Shown: positions 1-8,837 of the stretch, piece after piece
Position numbering within the stretch: the stretch's first letter is position 1
Layout: each line of letters opens with the position of its first letter
Assembly: GCA_963682005.1 (NCBI GenBank)
Contig: OY820914.1
Location: forward strand, 744,001 to 808,000
Direction: 5' to 3'
DNA from: CAIYUC01 sp963682005
GTDB lineage: Bacteria > Bacteroidota > Bacteroidia > Bacteroidales > FEN-979
Length of the DNA stretch: 64,000 nt
Made by a program: the position numbers and the translations under genes
Notes under the pieces: generated by a model
Told to the model about the DNA's origin: nothing
Seen by the model: only the letters and a program-made list of their open reading frames with translations
Database searches by the model: none

Positions 1-1
1 A

Positions 2-895
2 ACCAATGACACCGTCTGGTGTGTCATGACCTCAGATCTTGTATGTGTTTCAGGGAACCCGGCCGTTTCCAACAGGATCATCATGAACAACTCGCTGGCA
101 CCCGTCGTTACATTTACACCATGCTTTGATACCATTACGACCACAAATGCAAAGCCCTTCAGGCTCAAGGGTGGCCTTCCGCTTGGCGGCACATATTCCG
201 GTCCGGGCGTTTCAAATGGTATATTTTACCCGTCCGTTGCCGGTCCGGGTCACCATCAGATTACTTATACGTTTACTAATTCAGCCTTATGTTCTGACGC
301 CGGAAACCGGATGCTGGATGTCAGATCGCCGTTGCCTATTATTTGCGGGAATATTTTGACTGACATCAGGGATAATAAGACTTATCCGACTATCCCGATC
401 GGAGGCAAATGCTGGATGGCAGCGGACCTGGATTACGGCGTGGAGATCCCTGCAACCCTTCATCAGCGGGATAATTGCATTAACGAAAAATATGTCAATC
501 GATCCTCCATCATCAATCCACCATCCTCCGTTTATCAGTGGGATGAACTCATGTGCTACGAGGATCTTCCAGGTCAGCAGGGTTTGTGTCCTCCCAACTG
601 GCATATTCCGACCGAAACAGAGTGGAATATCCTCTTTTCAAACTGGACGAACAGTGCTTTTGCCGGAGCACCATTGAAATATTCAGGATATTCTGGATTC
701 AATGCGCTGATGTCGGTTGTAAGCCACCAAAATGCCCAATGGGATTTCCAGGATATTGCAACCTTCTTCTGGTCATCGACATCTCATGGAATAAATAAGT
801 CCTGGGCCCACGGAATGAATGATTATGACTTCGGCGTGTCTTTGTATCCCTCCCTGAGATCGAATGCATTCAGCGTGAGGTGCCTGAAAGACTAA
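2..895 (+). CDS. FISUMP-domain secreted protein, 5'-truncated by the window edge
   Basis: The reading frame is open from base 2, so the gene begins upstream of the window and the ATG at 26 is internal. The first ~100 residues look like Ig/PKD-like repeat material common in Bacteroidota surface proteins (a pattern of Asn/Asp-Thr-Val followed by Cys, and a GTYSGPGVSNG motif). From about base 330 to the end lies a FISUMP domain (Fibrobacter succinogenes major paralogous domain): GGKCWMAADLDYG, a YQWDELMCYED segment, GLCPPNWHIPTETEWN, FWSSTS and a C-terminal SVRCLKD. No T9SS sorting domain follows; the FISUMP domain is C-terminal. The role is probably extracellular or surface, but substrate and function are unknown. 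Confidence 0.8.
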   Translation, partial: TNDTVWCVMTSDLVCVSGNPAVSNRIIMNNSLAPVVTFTPCFDTITTTNAKPFRLKGGLPLGGTYSGPGVSNGIFYPSVAGPGHHQITYTFTNSALCSDAGNRMLDVRSPLPIICGNILTDIRDNKTYPTIPIGGKCWMAADLDYGVEIPATLHQRDNCINEKYVNRSSIINPPSSVYQWDELMCYEDLPGQQGLCPPNWHIPTETEWNILFSNWTNSAFAGAPLKYSGYSGFNALMSVVSHQNAQWDFQDIATFFWSSTSHGINKSWAHGMNDYDFGVSLYPSLRSNAFSVRCLKD

Positions 896-970
896 AAAAT
901 CAACTGGTATGAACCCCAGGGCAAACCCTGGACCTGAATGCCGCAGCAAGCTGCAGGGAATTAACCAAAA

Positions 971-1040
971 CACCTCATCCCCCGTCCCCTCAAGGTCCCC
1001 GCCGATGCGGAGATACAGAAGGGGTGCAGGGGATGAGGCA
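971..1040. repeat. Intergenic palindromic element (CCTCATCCCC family)
   Basis: A 10-bp perfect stem, CCTCATCCCC at 973-982 and GGGGATGAGG at 1029-1038, encloses a GC-rich core. A related element lies at 26813-26881, and three-stem elements of similar composition lie at 30384-30455 and 61683-61775. Just upstream are two small hairpins: CCAGGG-CAAA-CCCTGG, and GCAGC-AA-GCTGC. It sits between convergent genes. Confidence 0.65.
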
Positions 1041-1057
1041 ATGATATGTTGCCTGAT

Positions 1058-3622
1058 CTAATTTATTTTTATAAACCTTTTTGTAACAGACACTTTATCT
1101 GTGTTTAATACCATTATGTACATTCCTTCACGGAAAGATGTTACACTCATTTGGAACTCCCGGGTTCCGGCTATTTGATCCTTTACCTGCTCACTGTACA
1201 TTTTTCTCCCGCTCAGATCATATACAGACAAGGTGATATTTGAATTTTCAGACTGGTCAAACTTAATATTCAGTATATTTCTTACAGGATTTGGATACAA
1301 TACCATTGAACTGCCCGGACTGTTTTCCTCGATAGCTGTTATCGAATGTTCCTGGGTGGCCAACGTATCCGTTATTTGATTGGTGCCAACCCATTGCTGG
1401 GTTATAAAATATTGTTGACTGCCATAGGCCGTTCCATTACCATTCGTTGCATAAGCTCTGACGTAATAACGGGTACGCATTTTCAAACCCGTAATATGGC
1501 TTGTATAACTTCCCGTTCCGGAGCCATCATTTGTCGATGAATTGCTGATGGTCGGATTTCCTGTTGTATTCCAGCATACTCCTCTTTTTATTACAGCTGA
1601 ACCGCCGTCGGAAGTAACGTTCCCCCCGCAAACAGCTGAATTGATGCCAATATTTGTTACAGGCTTGGTGGTTACAGTTGCCAGTGTTGATGACGGCAGG
1701 GTGGTAAAACTCTGTTGATTGCCATAGGTCGTTCCATTACAGTTCGTAGCATAAGCTCTGGTATAATAGAGTGTATTCCCGGTTAACCCTGTCAGATTGC
1801 TCGCAAATGTTCCGGTACCAGTGCCGTTTGAGGTATGATTATTGGATATAGTGGGTAAGGCAGAATTACTCCAGCAAACCCCTCTTGCCGTCACTGCGGC
1901 TCCTCCATCCGATGTCACATTGCCTCCGCAGGTTGCGGTGTTACATTGAATGGCAGTTACGGCATTTGTTGTTACCTGTGCTACCGTGGTCGTCGGGAGG
2001 GTGGTAAAACTTTGCTGATTGCCATAGGCCGTTCCATTGCTGTTCGTGGCATAAGCCCTGGCATAATAAAGTGTATTGGGGGTCAAACCGGTAAGATTGC
2101 TTACAAATGTTCCGGTTCCTGTGCCGTCTGATGTATGATTACTGGATATGGTAGGTGAGGAAGAAACACTCCAGCAAACGCCTCTTGCAGTGACTGTCAT
2201 CCCTCCGGTTGACGTGACGTTTCCCCCGCACACGGTTGTGGTTTGAGTCACGGAAGTCACACTATTTGTCGTGACAACCGGAACACCGGAACCTGAGGAT
2301 GATTCATATACACCAATATCGGGAGCCGATCCCTGTGATCTCGCATTACAGAACTTATCTGTTGCGATGCCTTTTGTTTCAGGGTAACCAGCGTTTCGCA
2401 GCGGAGAACCCGGGCTGGTCGCATACGTTGTATCAAGAAACATTGCAGGCGCTATTGTTGCGGATGTATAGTTATTCCTGATGGTAATTGCAGAACTGCC
2501 ATTGTTCACGATGTAGCTTCCTGCCTGTCCGGGATTGATGATCGCATTGCTTTCTATCACCGAGGCGGTTGCCTTCAGGCTTGCAAATTTTATCCCTGCT
2601 GTTTTCGGGCTGATGAACGTGTTGAACATGATATCAAATTCAGAACCCTGGATGGCTGAACAGTCATTCGTGTAAATCCCGAATTTCGGGTACGTCTGGT
2701 TGCCCGGATAATAATTGAACCCGGGATTAACAACCACATTATTGTAAATTTTATACCCCCCGAGACCGAGGTTTTCAATACCATCTCCTTTGCCATACTC
2801 AATGTAATTATTGTAGCAATCGCCCTGGGAACCTCCGCCGATCAGGATTCCTGACATCTGGGCACTCACTCCCGACTGACTGTCATACTGTACAAGATTG
2901 TCATGCACGGAGAGATTCAATGCGGAAGCAGCCTGTATCCCGTCGTAACCTGTATGCCTGACGATATTATTATAGATTTGACAGCCATTTAGAATGGACG
3001 GAAATACAATAGAGTCGACCCCGCTGCACGTTAATGTCTCCCCGCTGTAAAAACTTGATCCTATGTACATCCCTTCGGTGGTCGTATTCTCAATGAGATT
3101 ATCATGAATGATCGTGTTATATTGGGTGAAGTTGCTGCGGTAGGCATAGCCCCCGCAAGCGGGATCAGTCTTTGCAACAATCCCCCGTATCCCGCAATTA
3201 TTGATATGAACATGATTCACTTCGATATCGGATGACAGGTCCCCGATGGTAATGCCATCACCATTCGTTTGCGTTACCTGGAAACCGTAAGTTGTACTTG
3301 TTCCTGTCCCGGTAAATTTGATATACCTGCACGCTCCGAATTTTATGCCATATGTGTAATTCGTTCCGATAGTCACAACTCCTCCCTGGTTTATCACAAC
3401 AATCGGGGCAGCGGCACTTCCGTAAAAATTCAACATATAGATATAAGCCTTATTTCCGCTTGCCATAAATAAAGTGTCGCCACCATGCAACGAATTATAG
3501 GGTGCTGCTGCTCCATTCAGATAGCAAGTGGCCGGAGCTACGGTAATGTGAGCAGCATAAATGTAATTTACCAGAATCATGACAATAATAAAAGGAACAG
3601 ATCTTTTTTTTATAGTTTTCAT
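1058..3622 (-). CDS. T9SS-exported parallel beta-helix protein with three ~100-aa Fn3-like repeats
   Basis: 854 residues. A signal peptide (MKTIKKRSVPFIIVMILVNYIYA) is followed by a right-handed parallel beta-helix region (about 25-440) rich in short NNxx/DNxV turns. Three tandem repeats of about 100 residues follow (about 445-735), each with GGNVTSxGG, ARGVCW and YYxRAYATNxNGTxYG motifs. The end is a T9SS type A sorting domain beginning near VLYPNPVRN. Such proteins are secreted and anchored at or released from the cell surface. The helix domain resembles the protein encoded at 20328-21776 in the exopolysaccharide cluster, including the shared stretches IGDLSSD and QMSGILIGGGS. The fold is used by polysaccharide lyases, epimerases and adhesins, but I see no motif that fixes an activity. 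Confidence 0.85.
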   Translation of the reverse strand: MKTIKKRSVPFIIVMILVNYIYAAHITVAPATCYLNGAAAPYNSLHGGDTLFMASGNKAYIYMLNFYGSAAAPIVVINQGGVVTIGTNYTYGIKFGACRYIKFTGTGTSTTYGFQVTQTNGDGITIGDLSSDIEVNHVHINNCGIRGIVAKTDPACGGYAYRSNFTQYNTIIHDNLIENTTTEGMYIGSSFYSGETLTCSGVDSIVFPSILNGCQIYNNIVRHTGYDGIQAASALNLSVHDNLVQYDSQSGVSAQMSGILIGGGSQGDCYNNYIEYGKGDGIENLGLGGYKIYNNVVVNPGFNYYPGNQTYPKFGIYTNDCSAIQGSEFDIMFNTFISPKTAGIKFASLKATASVIESNAIINPGQAGSYIVNNGSSAITIRNNYTSATIAPAMFLDTTYATSPGSPLRNAGYPETKGIATDKFCNARSQGSAPDIGVYESSSGSGVPVVTTNSVTSVTQTTTVCGGNVTSTGGMTVTARGVCWSVSSSPTISSNHTSDGTGTGTFVSNLTGLTPNTLYYARAYATNSNGTAYGNQQSFTTLPTTTVAQVTTNAVTAIQCNTATCGGNVTSDGGAAVTARGVCWSNSALPTISNNHTSNGTGTGTFASNLTGLTGNTLYYTRAYATNCNGTTYGNQQSFTTLPSSTLATVTTKPVTNIGINSAVCGGNVTSDGGSAVIKRGVCWNTTGNPTISNSSTNDGSGTGSYTSHITGLKMRTRYYVRAYATNGNGTAYGSQQYFITQQWVGTNQITDTLATQEHSITAIEENSPGSSMVLYPNPVRNILNIKFDQSENSNITLSVYDLSGRKMYSEQVKDQIAGTREFQMSVTSFREGMYIMVLNTDKVSVTKRFIKIN

Positions 3623-3812
3623 GGTTTCTTTTTTGTTTTAAATGAACACTATTTAACACCTCTGTTTTTCGAAACAAAACAGTATTCTCCCAATCCCTTC
3701 ATGTAAAATGCGGGAACCCAGTACCTAACTAAAATTATTATGCCTGAGAATTCGAAAGACCCCTGATCAATTTAAAAAACAGGGGAGGCAGTTTGAGTTG
3801 TTTACCTTCATA

Positions 3813-3820
3813 CAAAGGTA
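3813..3820 (-). promoter_or_regulatory. Candidate Bacteroidota -7 box for the beta-helix gene
   Basis: On the minus strand this reads TACCTTTG, a match to TAnnTTTG, with a TTTG about 17 nt upstream of it (slightly short for the usual spacing). It would give a leader of about 185 nt before the ATG at 3622. Confidence 0.4.
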
Positions 3821-4054
3821 CTTGCAATTAATTTACACAAAAACTCCCGCAAAAAGCCAAATCCTTGGTTTTGAATATATAATGGTGATACTCTGATTGA
3901 TAAAAAATAAATTCAATTGCAATATATTGACAGATCAAATAAAAATAGATATATTTATATCTGTATGTGTAAATATGCCTCTGATTTTCAGACAAATAAA
4001 AATTTTAACAAAAAAAAAAGAACAACCATGGTCAAAAAAGGGTTTTTCTGATGT

Positions 4055-4062
4055 TACCTTTG
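4055..4062 (+). promoter_or_regulatory. Candidate -7 box for the exopolysaccharide operon
   Basis: TACCTTTG matches the TAnnTTTG consensus, but no clear TTTG is found at the expected -33 spacing. It would imply a leader of about 520 nt before the kinase ATG at 4591. Confidence 0.3.
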
Positions 4063-4509
4063 TCCGCTATTTTTATTTGGTCTAATTATGCATTTTGTCC
4101 AAACCAAATCGATAATACATAGAACACCAGTTTATTATTACAATAAAAAAGAAGTAAAAGGAAGATATCACTTCCGGGTGTTTACCGATAAATTAATAGC
4201 GAAATGGAGCGGAGAGAGCAAATTTACAATCAACATTCACATATCGAGGCCCGGTATTCACCTTATGGTTACAAGTTAACAGGAGAGCCTTTTTTTCATA
4301 CTTCTTTCCGGATATTACCAAACTTACAGAATGGAAGTTCCTTCCCTGGAATCGGGAATGACATTACATTTTTTGATGATGGCTAAACCATGAACGCATG
4401 AAAGGACAGGGGTGTAAAGACTTCTGTTTTTTTTATCCCTGTTTTCAAAGGAAATACCTAACCGATACTGCCTGGAATAAGGGAGGAGCGTTGGGGGAAA
4501 AAGTAAAAA

Positions 4510-4556
4510 CGGTCGTTGACCGGCAAGGAAACAAGGTAGAGAATCAACAACGACCG
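4510..4556 (+). promoter_or_regulatory. 9-bp inverted repeat in the leader of the kinase/EPS operon
   Basis: CGGTCGTTG (4510-4518) and CAACGACCG (4548-4556) are perfect inverted arms separated by 29 nt. They end about 35 nt before the ATG at 4591 and just upstream of the ribosome binding site GGAGGGA. They could be an RNA hairpin or a protein-binding site. Confidence 0.45.
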
Positions 4557-4590
4557 GATAAAAGGAGGGATTTATTTACCGGAGGGAAGA

Positions 4591-6315
4591 ATGTCAAAGG
4601 TTGGAAAAACAGAGGACCTGAACGAAACAGGACATGACATCCTGAGCCTACACGATATGCCAGATAAGCCAAATATACTGATCGTTGGTGATACAAGTGA
4701 CAATGAACATGAAATTGAAGGGATGCTCACGGTTCTTGATTTGCATATCTTTCATGTCCATTCAAATACCGAAGCTATTAGTTTTATAAAACGCGAGGAA
4801 TTTGCACTTGTTTTTATATATGTCAACCTGCCATACTCCAAAGTTTTTGAGTTAGTGAAAACGATCAGAAGCCGAAAGGGGAGTGAATTTCTCAATATCG
4901 TATTAATTACCTCTGGTTCCAATGATGTTGGTTACCTTGAAAAGTGGGTTGGGTCAGGTGACGTTGATCATATCAGCAGACCCCTGAATCCGGATCTTTT
5001 AAGGGGAAAAACCAGGCTCTTCATCAAACAATACATTAACAGAAAGTACCTCTTGTCAGAGATTGAGAAGAGGGATGTAATCAGGGAGGAATTACAAAAT
5101 GCCAGGGCGGAAGCCGAAAAGGCGGCCATGTCAAAACAACAGTTCCTGTCGAACATGAGTCATGAAATAAGAACTTCCCTGAATGCAGTAGTTAATTGTT
5201 ACCAGTTGCTAAGGGATGAACATCCACGGTCTGATCAACTGGAAAGCCTTGACATCCTGAAAATTTCAACGGAGAGCCTGTTGCAACTGGTAAACTCGAT
5301 CGTAGAGTATTCCAAAATTGACGCAGGAAAAATTGAATTTGATCACATCGGATTCGACATCCGTAAACTGATGTCGGGCATCTTTCAATGTTCTGAACCG
5401 GATACCTCGAAAAAGAAGATCGGACTCGAACTACAGATTGATAAGAGGATACCACCCATAATAAAAGGTGACCCGGTCCGACTGAAACAAATCCTGATGA
5501 ACCTTTTGAGCAATGCGATCAAATTCACGGAAAGAGGCAAGGTAATGCTTGATGCCGTTATGCTCATCGCACGGGACCAGGAAATAGAAATTTCATTTCG
5601 TGTTAGCGACACGGGAATTGGTATTGCGAAAGAGGGGCAGAAACATATCTTTGAAAGATATTCACAGGCGAATCCTTCTGTATACGTTAAATACGGTGGT
5701 ACCGGTCTCGGTTTGGCGATTGCCCGGATGCTGATCGAACTTCAGGGTGGGCACCTTGAATTAATCAGCAAGCTTCACAAGGGAAGTACTTTTTCTTTCT
5801 CGCTCACCTTCCCTTTAAACCAGGAAGAACAGTTGCCGGTTAAAGAGCCCGGCATCAGTGTAAATCCAGTCATGGATGGACTCCGGATACTTATCGTAGA
5901 AGATAACTTTGAAAACCAGAGAGTTGTTTCAAAAATCCTTTCCAGGTGGAACATTATCATTGATATCGCTGAAAATGGCAAAGTGGCAGTGGATAAAATC
6001 CGGAAGAACACGTACGATCTCGTACTGATGGACCTCCACATGCCGGATATGAATGGTTATGATGCCACGAAGAACATCAGGGGTATGAAAGGACAGTATT
6101 TCAAGCATCTTCCAATCATTGCGATGACCGCCACAGCATTTATGGAGGATCATAGCAAAATCATTTCCAGTGGGATGAATGGATTCATCATCAAGCCATT
6201 CACTCCTCAGGAATTATACAAAAAAATAACAGATTTTACAATCCGGATACCCCTAAAAAGTATGTCCATGAATTCGGTACAATCCGGACCTGTTCTAATA
6301 AAAAGGAGAAATTAA
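4591..6315 (+). CDS. Cytosolic hybrid histidine kinase with N-terminal pseudo-receiver
   Basis: 574 residues, preceded by a strong GGAGGGA ribosome binding site. Domains: an N-terminal receiver-like domain (about 28-150), a short coiled coil, HisKA with phospho-acceptor His191 in FLSNMSHEIRTSLNAV, HATPase_c with N box (QILMNLLSNAIKF), G1 (DTGIGI) and G2 (GGTGLGLAIA), and a C-terminal receiver with Asp481 in VLMDLHMP and the KPF lysine. There are no membrane spans. In the first receiver the phospho-acceptor position is Tyr77 (IYVNLP) and the conserved Lys is Arg (ISRPLNP), so it is probably a non-phosphorylated sensory or docking domain. It is followed 2 nt later by a receiver protein and then by a receiver-sugar transferase fusion, which points to control of exopolysaccharide synthesis. 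Confidence 0.92.
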   Translation: MSKVGKTEDLNETGHDILSLHDMPDKPNILIVGDTSDNEHEIEGMLTVLDLHIFHVHSNTEAISFIKREEFALVFIYVNLPYSKVFELVKTIRSRKGSEFLNIVLITSGSNDVGYLEKWVGSGDVDHISRPLNPDLLRGKTRLFIKQYINRKYLLSEIEKRDVIREELQNARAEAEKAAMSKQQFLSNMSHEIRTSLNAVVNCYQLLRDEHPRSDQLESLDILKISTESLLQLVNSIVEYSKIDAGKIEFDHIGFDIRKLMSGIFQCSEPDTSKKKIGLELQIDKRIPPIIKGDPVRLKQILMNLLSNAIKFTERGKVMLDAVMLIARDQEIEISFRVSDTGIGIAKEGQKHIFERYSQANPSVYVKYGGTGLGLAIARMLIELQGGHLELISKLHKGSTFSFSLTFPLNQEEQLPVKEPGISVNPVMDGLRILIVEDNFENQRVVSKILSRWNIIIDIAENGKVAVDKIRKNTYDLVLMDLHMPDMNGYDATKNIRGMKGQYFKHLPIIAMTATAFMEDHSKIISSGMNGFIIKPFTPQELYKKITDFTIRIPLKSMSMNSVQSGPVLIKRRN

Positions 6316-6317
6316 GA

Positions 6318-6761
6318 ATGAATGAAGTCAAATTAGTTTCAGAAAAAAAAACATCAGAGGAAAAAATTCACAACCGGTTGCATAAAATTCTCGTCATTGA
6401 TGATGAGTTAAGCATCCGACTGCTGCTTAGAAATTTTCTCTCAAAGAAATACGAGGTCACCAGTAAAAGCAATGGAATTGAGGCCACAGAATGGCTCGAA
6501 GAAAACCTGCCTGATCTCATCATATGCGACATACGTATGCCCGGGTTGAACGGATACCAGTTACTTGAAAAAATCCGGCAGTCGGGTTACACCAAACATA
6601 CGCCTGTGATCATGCTTTCATGCAATGAGAGCAGCGAAGACCGTGTTAAATGTTACCACCTGGGATGTCAGGATTACCTCGTTAAACCATTCAATCCTGA
6701 AGAGCTGCTGGAAATCATTAAAAAGAACCTGAACCCGATTCACTTCTCATCCGGCTGGTAA
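6318..6761 (+). CDS. Single-domain response regulator
   Basis: 147 residues made of one receiver domain with a short N-terminal extension. Key residues are visible: the acidic pair in ILVIDDE, phospho-acceptor Asp71 (IICDIRMP) and Lys123 (YLVKPFNP). There is no DNA-binding or output domain. The start is supported by AAGGAG about 10 nt upstream. It lies 2 nt after the hybrid kinase, so it is the likely partner of that kinase or a shuttle in a phosphorelay with the HPt protein at 21808-22137. Confidence 0.92.
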   Translation: MNEVKLVSEKKTSEEKIHNRLHKILVIDDELSIRLLLRNFLSKKYEVTSKSNGIEATEWLEENLPDLIICDIRMPGLNGYQLLEKIRQSGYTKHTPVIMLSCNESSEDRVKCYHLGCQDYLVKPFNPEELLEIIKKNLNPIHFSSGW

Positions 6762-6769
6762 ATAAAATA

Positions 6770-8032
6770 ATGGGAGATACAATGGAAACAATGCTGCTCG
6801 AAAGCCCCGTTCTGACCTTGAACACTGACGGCAGGGATAAGCTTAAAATCTTCTATACGGGAAGAAACGAAATGGTTCGCATACACTTTGGTACAGTGGA
6901 TCAGGTGGAGTTAACACAGGCTGAAAATATGATTGAGGCTTTAGGATATATTAATGCAGGTCACCGTGCGGATGTTGTTTTATGCGATTTGAATGTTTAC
7001 GGGGGTGACTCATTCGCGTTTCATAAACTTATAAGGGAAAAGCCTGAACTTGACGAAACTCCATTTATCCTGCTATGCAGCGAATTCAGGGATTCTGTAT
7101 TCAACCGTGCATTTTCCGAAAGGATTGACGACCTCTTCAAACTCCCGTTACCACCGGTAAAATGCATGCTCAAACGGATTGAATTCCTGCGGGAGTCCCG
7201 GGCCAAAAAAATCCACAAAGAAACTCGCAAGAGTTCGTCAGAGTTTTACTCGATTCCTTTTTCAAAGCGCCTCTTTGACATTGTATTTGCGAGCTTTACC
7301 CTACTGGCGGTGGCCCCCGTGCTCCTTTTAGTAATGATGGCGATACGGATTGAATCAAAGGGGAAGGTTTACTATTCTTCCAGGAGGGTAGGCAGGAAAC
7401 CTTTTAACCTCTATAAACTTCGCTCCATGCGAACAGGGTCTGATGCGGAACTTAGCCAGTTAGCCGGCCGGAAAAACAAGTATTCAAATGGCGAAACGGT
7501 TGCCGCGGTCGATTTCACCAAGCCGTGTCCGCAGCCATGCTCAACACACAAGGATTACCCGCTCTGCTCTCCGCTTCTTTATCGCGGAGACGACCGGATT
7601 TGCGAATACTGGTATGGCATTCAAAAGTCCGAAGTCAGAAAATCAAAACCCACATTCATCAAGATTGAAGATGATCCGAGGGTCACAAGAGTCGGCAGAT
7701 TCATCCGGAAATTCAGCATCGACGAACTCCCGCAGCTTGTCAATGTGATCCGGGGCGACATGTCCCTTGTGGGCAACCGTCCGCTTCCGCTTTACGAGGC
7801 GGAACGACTTACGTCCGATATAATTTCCAAACGTTTCCTTGCTCCTGCCGGGCTCACGGGGTTATGGCAGATCGAATCGCATCGTCACCCCGGAAAACTG
7901 TCGGAAGAAGAACGTATCAAACTTGATTTGAAATATGCTGAGATCTTCCTGAACAGGCAGTATTCAATATGGTTTGATCTCAGGATAATTTTAAGCACCA
8001 TACCCATAATTTATCAACAAGAGAATGTTTGA
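6770..8032 (+). CDS. Receiver-domain/undecaprenyl-phosphate sugar transferase fusion
   Basis: 420 residues. The N-terminal ~135 residues are receiver-like, with an Asp at the acceptor position (Asp73 in VVLCDLNV) but no convincing acidic pair. The C-terminal part is a bacterial sugar transferase (WcaJ/WbaP type, initiating phosphoglycosyl transferase): KRLFDIVFASFTLL membrane segment, YKLRSM, DDPRVTRVGRFIRKFSIDE, LPQLVNVIRGDMSLVGNRP, and PAGLTGLWQI. Such enzymes load the first sugar phosphate onto undecaprenyl phosphate at the inner membrane. Between YKLRSM and the DDPRVT motif is a ~75-residue insertion carrying Cys253, Cys257, Cys266 and Cys278, spaced like a metal or Fe-S site. The fusion suggests direct signal control of the first committed step. 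An ATG at 6782 is an alternative start. Confidence 0.9.
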   Translation: MGDTMETMLLESPVLTLNTDGRDKLKIFYTGRNEMVRIHFGTVDQVELTQAENMIEALGYINAGHRADVVLCDLNVYGGDSFAFHKLIREKPELDETPFILLCSEFRDSVFNRAFSERIDDLFKLPLPPVKCMLKRIEFLRESRAKKIHKETRKSSSEFYSIPFSKRLFDIVFASFTLLAVAPVLLLVMMAIRIESKGKVYYSSRRVGRKPFNLYKLRSMRTGSDAELSQLAGRKNKYSNGETVAAVDFTKPCPQPCSTHKDYPLCSPLLYRGDDRICEYWYGIQKSEVRKSKPTFIKIEDDPRVTRVGRFIRKFSIDELPQLVNVIRGDMSLVGNRPLPLYEAERLTSDIISKRFLAPAGLTGLWQIESHRHPGKLSEEERIKLDLKYAEIFLNRQYSIWFDLRIILSTIPIIYQQENV

Positions 8033-8063
8033 CATTTTTTATTCATCCGATTATTAACCACTC

Positions 8064-8837
8064 ATGAAAAATGAATTGTACACGTGGCTGTTGCTGTTCA
8101 TGGGACTGCTTCTTCAGGTTCCGGTCCAGGCTCAATCCACACGAATGTTCAACCCGCTGAAAGATGAAATCGATGAGGTGATCCCTCCGCTTGCCGTGTT
8201 GCTGGATTCGGCATATTCGCATGATCCCGGGTTGAAAACCAGCAAATACCAGATCCTGATTGAAAAATCCAACCTGAAAACGAACCGCGGCTCATGGACC
8301 CAGAACCTGGGATTACAGGCAAATGTCGGGTATGGCACATTTAACTATTTCAACAACAGTACGGCAAACCCTGGGCTAAATCAGAATTACATAACCCAGC
8401 AGAGTCAGACCCAGTACCAGTTCGGCGGGTGGCTCAACCTCCCGTTGTCGACTATAACGAACCACAGGAACCAGGTCCGGCAATCAAAATTTCAGATTGG
8501 CCAGTCGGAAAGCCAGATGGAGACCATCCGGCAGGAACTGGAGAAACAGGTGATCCGGCAATACTATGAAATGATTGCAAACCAGCGGATCTTAAAAATA
8601 AAATCAACCTACCTGGAAACTGCCAGGATCAATATGGAAGTGGCAGAAAAGAGCTTTCAGAAAGGGACGATCACGATTGACGAATATTCACGCGTTTCGG
8701 AAATTGAATCCCGGACGGAAAGTGACTATGAAACGGCCCGGATGAATTTTCTTACCGCGTACCAGACACTGCAGGTGATGGTGGGTATAAAGTTTAATCT
8801 CAATTCTGTAATACCACCGAACAATGAAGGCAAATGA
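8064..8837 (+). CDS. Short TolC-like outer membrane protein
   Basis: 257 residues with a signal peptide ending near PVQAQS. The helical, Gln/Glu-rich body (about 90-250) resembles one outer-membrane-efflux-protein repeat (QRILKIKSTYLETARINMEVAEKSF style, split here by positions ~175-200). The barrel-forming Gly/Asn-rich strands are near 85-135. It is about half the size of a usual TolC protein (~420-480), so it may carry one repeat rather than two. It sits between the sugar transferase and the Wzc-like gene, overlapping the latter by 14 nt, which suggests a role as the outer membrane part of the polysaccharide exporter. No Wza-like polysaccharide export protein is present in this cluster. Confidence 0.65.
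   Translation: MKNELYTWLLLFMGLLLQVPVQAQSTRMFNPLKDEIDEVIPPLAVLLDSAYSHDPGLKTSKYQILIEKSNLKTNRGSWTQNLGLQANVGYGTFNYFNNSTANPGLNQNYITQQSQTQYQFGGWLNLPLSTITNHRNQVRQSKFQIGQSESQMETIRQELEKQVIRQYYEMIANQRILKIKSTYLETARINMEVAEKSFQKGTITIDEYSRVSEIESRTESDYETARMNFLTAYQTLQVMVGIKFNLNSVIPPNNEGK

Larger units (their letters stand above)
3623..4590. other. AT-rich divergent intergenic region
   Basis: About 970 nt between the divergent beta-helix and histidine kinase genes. The part from 3820 to 4160 is strongly AT-rich. It holds candidate promoters on both strands (3813-3820 minus, 4055-4062 plus) and an inverted repeat close to the kinase start (4510-4556). A 60-codon frame at 4204-4386 has no ribosome binding site or recognisable motif and is not called as a gene. 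Confidence 0.6.

Noticed and set aside
4204..4386. 60-codon frame in the kinase upstream region
   Set aside because: No ribosome binding site, no promoter placed for it, no recognisable motif.
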